Shown one piece after another: positions 7,299 through 11,228 of a stretch of 11,228 nt of DNA. The position numbers and the translations under genes were made by a program. Source of the stretch: Janthinobacterium lividum (GTDB lineage: Bacteria > Pseudomonadota > Gammaproteobacteria > Steroidobacterales > Steroidobacteraceae); the NCBI GenBank assembly GCA_943327025.2, contig CALPVO020000050.1:1-11228 (forward strand), read 5' to 3'. Under the pieces are notes generated by a model. The model made no database searches. It had not been told where the DNA came from and worked only from the letters and a program-made list of their open reading frames with translations. How positions within the stretch are numbered: position 1 is the first letter of the stretch; each line of letters begins with the position of its first letter.

Positions 7299-8135
7299 GT
7301 GGCCGTCGCACCCTCTCCGTTGCCGCCGCCGTTGCCTCTGGCCGGTCTTGGCGTGCTGGTCACGCGGCCGGCGGCACAAGCCGAGCCGTTGTGCCAACAA
7401 CTGACCGACGCCGGCGCTAGGGTGTGGCGACTACCGGCGATGACCATTGAACCGCTCGGTCATGCCGCAGGGCATCGCGCCGCCATTGGCCCGCTCGATC
7501 ATTACCAGCGCATCATTTTCGTCAGTGCCAACGCCGTGACGTATGGCGTCTTTCTGCTGGAGGCACTACGCACCAGCAGCGGCCCCGCGCCGGAAATTCT
7601 CGCCATTGGGCCCGCCACAGCGCAGGCGCTGGCCGACGCTGGCCACACGGTGGCGCTGCCTCCCGGGGGCAGTTACGACAGCGAAACGCTGCTCGCCGCC
7701 ACGGAACTGCAGCAGGTGCAAGGCGAGCGCATCTTGATTGTGCGCGGAGAAGGTGGCCGCGAGCATCTGGCCCAGTCGCTGCACGCGCGTGGCGCCAAGG
7801 TGCACTATGCCGACGTCTACCGTCGCGTACTGCCGCCCACCACCGCGCTACTCATCGAGCAGGTAGCGCTGGCTGAACAGGCGCTAGCCAACGGCGCTTT
7901 GCACGTAGTGACCGCTACCAGCAGTGAACTGCTCGACAACACCTTGCGCTTGTTCCCGGATGCCTCATGCCTCAGCGGCATCACTTGGTTGGCGGGCAGC
8001 CGGCGCATTGGGCAACGCGTGCGGGAACTGGGTTACGAGGGTGCCGTGGTGGTGGCCGACCGGCCTGATGATGCCGGCCTCGTGGCGGCACTGGCGTTCT
8101 GGTGGAAACACCAAATGCCGCGGACTTCAGCGTAG
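7299..8135 (+). CDS. hemD: Uroporphyrinogen-III synthase
   Basis: This 278-residue enzyme cyclises hydroxymethylbilane, the product of the upstream gene, with inversion of ring D to give uroporphyrinogen III. The family is poorly conserved, but its landmarks are present: VLVTRP near the start (19-24), IIFVSANAV (72-80), LAIGPATAQAL (101-111), a RGEGGREHLAQ segment (149-159), YADVYRR (170-176) and VTATSSELL (204-212). The start is the GTG at 7299, 5 nt after the hemC stop; a short Pro-rich leader precedes the first strand. In many relatives hemX and hemY follow; here the strand switches instead, so the operon ends at this gene. Confidence 0.92.
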   Translation: MAVAPSPLPPPLPLAGLGVLVTRPAAQAEPLCQQLTDAGARVWRLPAMTIEPLGHAAGHRAAIGPLDHYQRIIFVSANAVTYGVFLLEALRTSSGPAPEILAIGPATAQALADAGHTVALPPGGSYDSETLLAATELQQVQGERILIVRGEGGREHLAQSLHARGAKVHYADVYRRVLPPTTALLIEQVALAEQALANGALHVVTATSSELLDNTLRLFPDASCLSGITWLAGSRRIGQRVRELGYEGAVVVADRPDDAGLVAALAFWWKHQMPRTSA

Positions 8136-8143
8136 GCGAATTC

Positions 8144-8157
8144 CCGCCGCCCGGCGG
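8144..8157. terminator. Small hairpin between convergent hemD and reductase genes
   Basis: A 5-bp G+C stem (CCGCC 8144-8148, GGCGG 8153-8157) with a GCCC loop lies in the 39-bp gap between two converging genes. Its position suits a bidirectional terminator, but neither strand has a T-tract after it, so it is weak as an intrinsic terminator and may be a chance G+C-rich dyad. Confidence 0.25.
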
Positions 8158-8174
8158 CACCCAACGCGGCTGCT

Positions 8175-9269
8175 TCAGCCGTAAGCGTCGCAGGTCAGTG
8201 GCCCCACGGGGTAGCCCGCTGCCGCCAGCTCCGACAACGCCAGGCGCAGTGCCTCCACCATCACCGTCGGGCCAGCCGCCACTACTTCAGGCGTAAACCC
8301 ACCGGCACACAAAGCCGGCCAGTCCGCGCGGACCGCCTCGTGCACGAAGCCACGGCGTAAATCGGCACTGTCTGCTTCAGCAGCGGCCGACAGCACAGGA
8401 ACATAACGGAACTGCGTGAAACGCGCCGCACGCTCACGCAGCCATGCATCACGGTAGAGGTCTTCCGCCGCGCGCACGCCCCAGTAAAGCACCACGGGCC
8501 GCTGCGTGCCGGACTCCAGCCAGTGCCACAACAAGGCTTGCATGGGGGCATAGCCAGTGCCGCCGGCGACCAGCACCACCGGCGCCTTCTCGGCCGCGGC
8601 GTTATTGGCCGTACCGTGGTTCGCTGCACCCGTGTCCACTTCGCTGCCCAGCACGCCATGTGGGCCTTCGATGGTCAGCAAGCTGCCTTCGTGCAGCGTG
8701 GCCAACACACCACTGGCTGTCATGGAGGCCGACTCACGGATATGCACTTCCACCAGCGCACTGGCGTGGGGCGGCGCGGCAATAGAGAAACTGCGCTGAC
8801 GCCCATCCCCCAGCCACAGGTTCACATACTGGCCGGCGTGGAATTCCAGCGGCTCTGCAGCGGGCAGCCGCAGCCACAGGCCCAGCACGCCCGGCGACAG
8901 GGTCTCGCAGCGCGCCACGCGACAGGGCAGTTTCTTCACTTCCACTTCGCCCGCACGGCGCAACTCGCGCGGCTCCACCTGCACGTCACCGCGCGGCACG
9001 GCCTGACAAGCGAGGACTTCCACGGCACCGGGGGCCAGCCCAGGCGTGGCGCCAATGAGCCCCGGCGGCGTGAGCGGCGCAAAGCGCGGATAGTCCACGG
9101 CCCCCGCCAGCAGTGTCATGCGGCAACTGCCGCAATTACCGCCGCGGCAACTGTGCGGCACCCGCAGACCCGTGCGCTGCGCCGCCTCCAGCAAAGTCTC
9201 GCCGGCACCCAGTACCACGGGCTCGGTACGGGGATGGAAAACGACAGTAGCGGGGGGCGGCGTATTCAT
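8175..9269 (-). CDS. 2Fe-2S ferredoxin / FAD / NAD(P) oxidoreductase
   Basis: This 364-residue one-polypeptide electron-transfer flavoprotein resembles CDP-6-deoxy-delta-3,4-glucoseen reductase and oxygenase reductase components. The N-terminal plant-type ferredoxin domain (about 5-100) has cluster ligands C41, C46, C49 and C88 in CRGGNCGSC and LACQ. The FAD domain follows with RSFSIA (159-164), then an NAD(P) domain with VAGGTGYAPM (234-243), AAGPTVMVEA (331-340) and a C-terminal CDAYG. A low-complexity insert (about 209-229, Ala/Asn/Gly-rich) separates the FAD and NAD parts. The ATG at 9269 puts about six residues before the first strand. An upstream ATG at 9338 would overlap the divergent gene's start and is less likely. 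The electron acceptor is unknown; no oxygenase or sugar gene is nearby. Confidence 0.9.
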   Translation of the reverse strand: MNTPPPATVVFHPRTEPVVLGAGETLLEAAQRTGLRVPHSCRGGNCGSCRMTLLAGAVDYPRFAPLTPPGLIGATPGLAPGAVEVLACQAVPRGDVQVEPRELRRAGEVEVKKLPCRVARCETLSPGVLGLWLRLPAAEPLEFHAGQYVNLWLGDGRQRSFSIAAPPHASALVEVHIRESASMTASGVLATLHEGSLLTIEGPHGVLGSEVDTGAANHGTANNAAAEKAPVVLVAGGTGYAPMQALLWHWLESGTQRPVVLYWGVRAAEDLYRDAWLRERAARFTQFRYVPVLSAAAEADSADLRRGFVHEAVRADWPALCAGGFTPEVVAAGPTVMVEALRLALSELAAAGYPVGPLTCDAYG

Positions 9270-9336
9270 GGGGACGCCAATGCTAATGTAAACCGCACTG
9301 GTCGCGTGAAGTGGCTTGCACTGGACAAGGTTCCCC
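9270..9336. promoter_or_regulatory. Divergent gap between the reductase and YeeZ-like genes
   Basis: This 67-bp gap should hold or adjoin promoters for both divergent genes. TACATT on the minus strand (complement within 9284-9290) and TAATGT on the plus strand (same area) resemble -10 hexamers, but neither has a matching -35. AAGG at 9327-9330 is a plausible ribosome site for the plus-strand gene. The CCATGG at 9335-9340 contains an ATG on each strand. Confidence 0.3.
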
Positions 9337-10245
9337 ATGGTCGATTCGTTGTCGAAACTGCTGCTGCTGGGCGCCGGTTACACCGGCCAGCGCTTCCTGA
9401 AAATGGTCAGCGAGGAGTGCCGCGCTGAGGCGGCGAGCAACGCGGAATGCAGCGGCCAGGCCGCTTTCAGCAGTGTTACCGCTTGGCGCTCGGCCGATTG
9501 GAATCTGGACGCGCAAGCGCCGCTGCCGGCGCATAGCGACTGGACGCACCTCGCTTATCTGGTGCCGCCGCCGGGCACCGGTGAGACCGACCCCAGGCTG
9601 GAATACACGTTAAGTGCGCTGTTGAGCGGTGCAACCAAACTACGCCGCATCGTTTATTTATCCACCACCGGGGTTTATGGCGATGCCGGCGGCGGCACGG
9701 TGAACGAGGACACGGCCCCCAACCCTGCCACCCCACGTGCCCGACGCAGGCTCGCGGCTGAAACGGCACTGCGCAGCGCCTGTACCGCTAGGGGTGTGGA
9801 GTGGACCGTGCTGCGCGTGCCGGGCATCTACGGGCCGGGACGGCTGCCAATCGATCGCCTGCGCCGTGGCGAACCCCTGCCGCAAGCGGCGCTGGCGCGC
9901 CCCGGCAACCGCATCCATGTGGACGATTTGGTACAAGCACTACGGCTGGCCCTACTGCACCCTGCAGCTGCCAATACGCTGTTCAATGTGGGGGATGGGG
10001 ATGACACAGGCACCGCCGCCTATCTGCAACAACTGGCACAACTGACGGGGCTACCCGCCCCAACGGTGCTACCCGATGAATTGGCGCGCCCACGCTTGAG
10101 TGCCGAGGCGTGGTCGTTCCTGATGGAAGCACGCCGCGTGGAGACGCGGCGGCTAAGGGAGCAATTGGGGTTCAAACCCCACTACCCGAATTGCGCCGCG
10201 GGTCTGCGGGCCAGCCTCGCCGAGGAAGCTGCAGCGCGCGCTTAG
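9337..10245 (+). CDS. YeeZ-like NAD(P)-binding epimerase-fold protein
   Basis: This 302-residue protein has the NAD-dependent epimerase (extended SDR) fold and resembles E. coli YeeZ, whose function is not established. The Rossmann glycine motif is G12-A-G-Y-T-G17. STTGVYGD (109-116), LRVPGIYGPGR (159-169) and NRIHVDDL (191-198) are the family's landmark segments. The C-terminus has the typical LGFKPHYP. At the place of the SDR catalytic Tyr-x3-Lys there is R134-A-R-R-R138, so standard SDR catalysis is unlikely; E. coli YeeZ also lacks the pair, as I recall its sequence. An insert of about 20 residues after the first helix (25-45) is unusual. ATG at 9337 with AAGG 6 nt upstream is preferred to TTG at 9316. 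Its stop overlaps that of the converging TPR gene. Confidence 0.85.
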   Translation: MVDSLSKLLLLGAGYTGQRFLKMVSEECRAEAASNAECSGQAAFSSVTAWRSADWNLDAQAPLPAHSDWTHLAYLVPPPGTGETDPRLEYTLSALLSGATKLRRIVYLSTTGVYGDAGGGTVNEDTAPNPATPRARRRLAAETALRSACTARGVEWTVLRVPGIYGPGRLPIDRLRRGEPLPQAALARPGNRIHVDDLVQALRLALLHPAAANTLFNVGDGDDTGTAAYLQQLAQLTGLPAPTVLPDELARPRLSAEAWSFLMEARRVETRRLREQLGFKPHYPNCAAGLRASLAEEAAARA

Positions 10246-11228
10246 CGCAAGCCGAGTGCCGCTAATCTCTCGGCATAACGCTTGTCCTTGGGCTGCGCCG
10301 ATTGCCCTTGCTGGAGCAAGGCCTTCGCTTCAGCAGAACGGCCCGCCTTGGCGAGTGCCGTGGCGTAGGTGTCCACAAATTCGAACTGTTGGGGCGCTGC
10401 CTCCACGGCCGTCTTCGCCAGCGCCAAGGCGCCTTGGACATCGCCCGCTTGCAACTTGAGCCACGCCAGATTGTTCGCGGCCCCAGGATGCCCGGGCTTG
10501 TCCTTCAATACTCGTTCCAGTTCGGCCGTCGCTTCGGCGAGCTTGCCGGACTCCTCCAAGCTATTCGCGAGGGCCAGCCGTACCGTCAAGTCCATGGGCC
10601 GGCGTTGCAGCCAGTCACGCAAGGGCTGGTCCGCCTGCGCTGAACGCAAGGCACGCAGGGCCGCAAACTGACGAATGGCCAAGGAACGGCTTGGAGCCAG
10701 CGCCACGGCGCGGCCGTAGACCTCACTGGCGGTACGGGCATCGCCATTGCGCATGGCCAAGTCACCGGAAGCCGTCAGCGCTGCAACGTTCGCACCATCG
10801 GCAGCAACCGCCTGCTTCACCCGCTTCTTCGCCTCGGCCAACTTGCCAGCGCGTACCAGCGCTGCGCCCAAGCGCGCCTGAATCTCTGCGGATTTCGGGT
10901 TGGCCTCTGCCAAGTGCTGCCAAGCCGACAGTGCTGCGCTGCGGTCGCCCTTCATTTCCAGCCATTCGGCCTCGAGCATGTCGACGACCAGCGCATTCGC
11001 CGGCGCCACGCCGTGCAATTCCTTCAAACGCTTTTCGGCAGCAGGGACATCGCCACGGGCCAGCGCCAGACGCACCAACCCAATACGCGGCGGCAGCGCT
11101 TTCGGTGCGGCAGCCGCAGCCTTCGCCAGCCACTGTTCCGCCCCTGCGGTGTCGTTACGCAACACCGCCAGATTGGCCCGTGCGTAGAGCGCCTCCGGCT
11201 TTTTCGGGTCCAATTGCAGGGCGCGATC
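10242..11228 (-). CDS. Tetratricopeptide-repeat protein, C-terminal part
   Basis: The last 328 residues of a gene that enters from the right edge. The reading frame is open to the last base (DRALQLDPKKPEALYARANL), so the TTG near 11213 is not the start. The whole visible part is a chain of about nine 34-residue TPR helix pairs, with repeats of the W/L-x2-L-x2-G-x-Y/L-A pattern, for example ARLGAALVRAGKLAEAKKR, ALANSLEESGKLAEATAEL and NNLAWLKLQAGDVQGALAL. TPR arrays are protein-binding scaffolds. Long TPR proteins of this sort occur in export of polysaccharides and in the PEP-CTERM system (PrsT), but the N-terminus that would show a signal peptide or lipobox is missing. The specific role is unknown. 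Its TAA overlaps the stop of the converging gene by 4 bp. Confidence 0.88.
   Translation of the reverse strand, partial: DRALQLDPKKPEALYARANLAVLRNDTAGAEQWLAKAAAAAPKALPPRIGLVRLALARGDVPAAEKRLKELHGVAPANALVVDMLEAEWLEMKGDRSAALSAWQHLAEANPKSAEIQARLGAALVRAGKLAEAKKRVKQAVAADGANVAALTASGDLAMRNGDARTASEVYGRAVALAPSRSLAIRQFAALRALRSAQADQPLRDWLQRRPMDLTVRLALANSLEESGKLAEATAELERVLKDKPGHPGAANNLAWLKLQAGDVQGALALAKTAVEAAPQQFEFVDTYATALAKAGRSAEAKALLQQGQSAQPKDKRYAERLAALGLR

Overview
The window is ordinary, gene-dense, high-G+C proteobacterial chromosome. Gene content and order point to a gamma- or betaproteobacterium: a divergent engB / cytochrome c4-dsbA block, and an algZ-algR-hemC-hemD string of the kind known from Pseudomonas. 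I cannot fix the genus from the sequence. I see no tRNA, rRNA, insertion sequence, phage gene, CRISPR array or toxin-antitoxin pair. Coding sequence covers almost everything, and no gene-free stretch exceeds about 180 bases.

Left block (1-1734, minus strand): the first 31 codons of a CorA-like Mg2+ transporter run off the left edge. Next comes a lipoprotein form of DsbA, followed downstream by a good rho-independent terminator. Upstream of dsbA, and probably in the same transcript, lies a diheme cytochrome c4. Cytochrome c4 is divergent from engB (YihA GTPase) across an 85-bp gap that must hold both promoters.

Central block (1820-8135, plus strand): engB is followed by a 179-bp intergenic region. 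A tightly packed run then begins: P-II nitrogen regulator, DUF4124 periplasmic protein, beta-hydroxyacid dehydrogenase, AlgZ-type histidine kinase, AlgR-type LytTR response regulator, hemC and hemD. Junctions are 3 nt, -4 nt, -8 nt, 4 nt, 26 nt and 5 nt, so the run is very likely one transcriptional unit. It would join nitrogen sensing, a two-component system and two consecutive steps of tetrapyrrole synthesis (porphobilinogen to uroporphyrinogen III).

Right block (8175-11228): a minus-strand 2Fe-2S/FAD/NAD(P) reductase converges on hemD and is divergent from a YeeZ-like NAD-binding protein. That protein in turn converges on a TPR protein that runs off the right edge; their stop codons overlap by 4 bp.

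The hunt gave modest observations only: the composition of the P-II/AlgZR/hemCD operon, a terminator-like hairpin inside the 3' end of engB whose T-tract lies on the opposite strand, a DsbA on a long Ala/Pro tether, and an NAD-binding protein lacking the SDR Tyr/Lys pair. I found no convincing new system.
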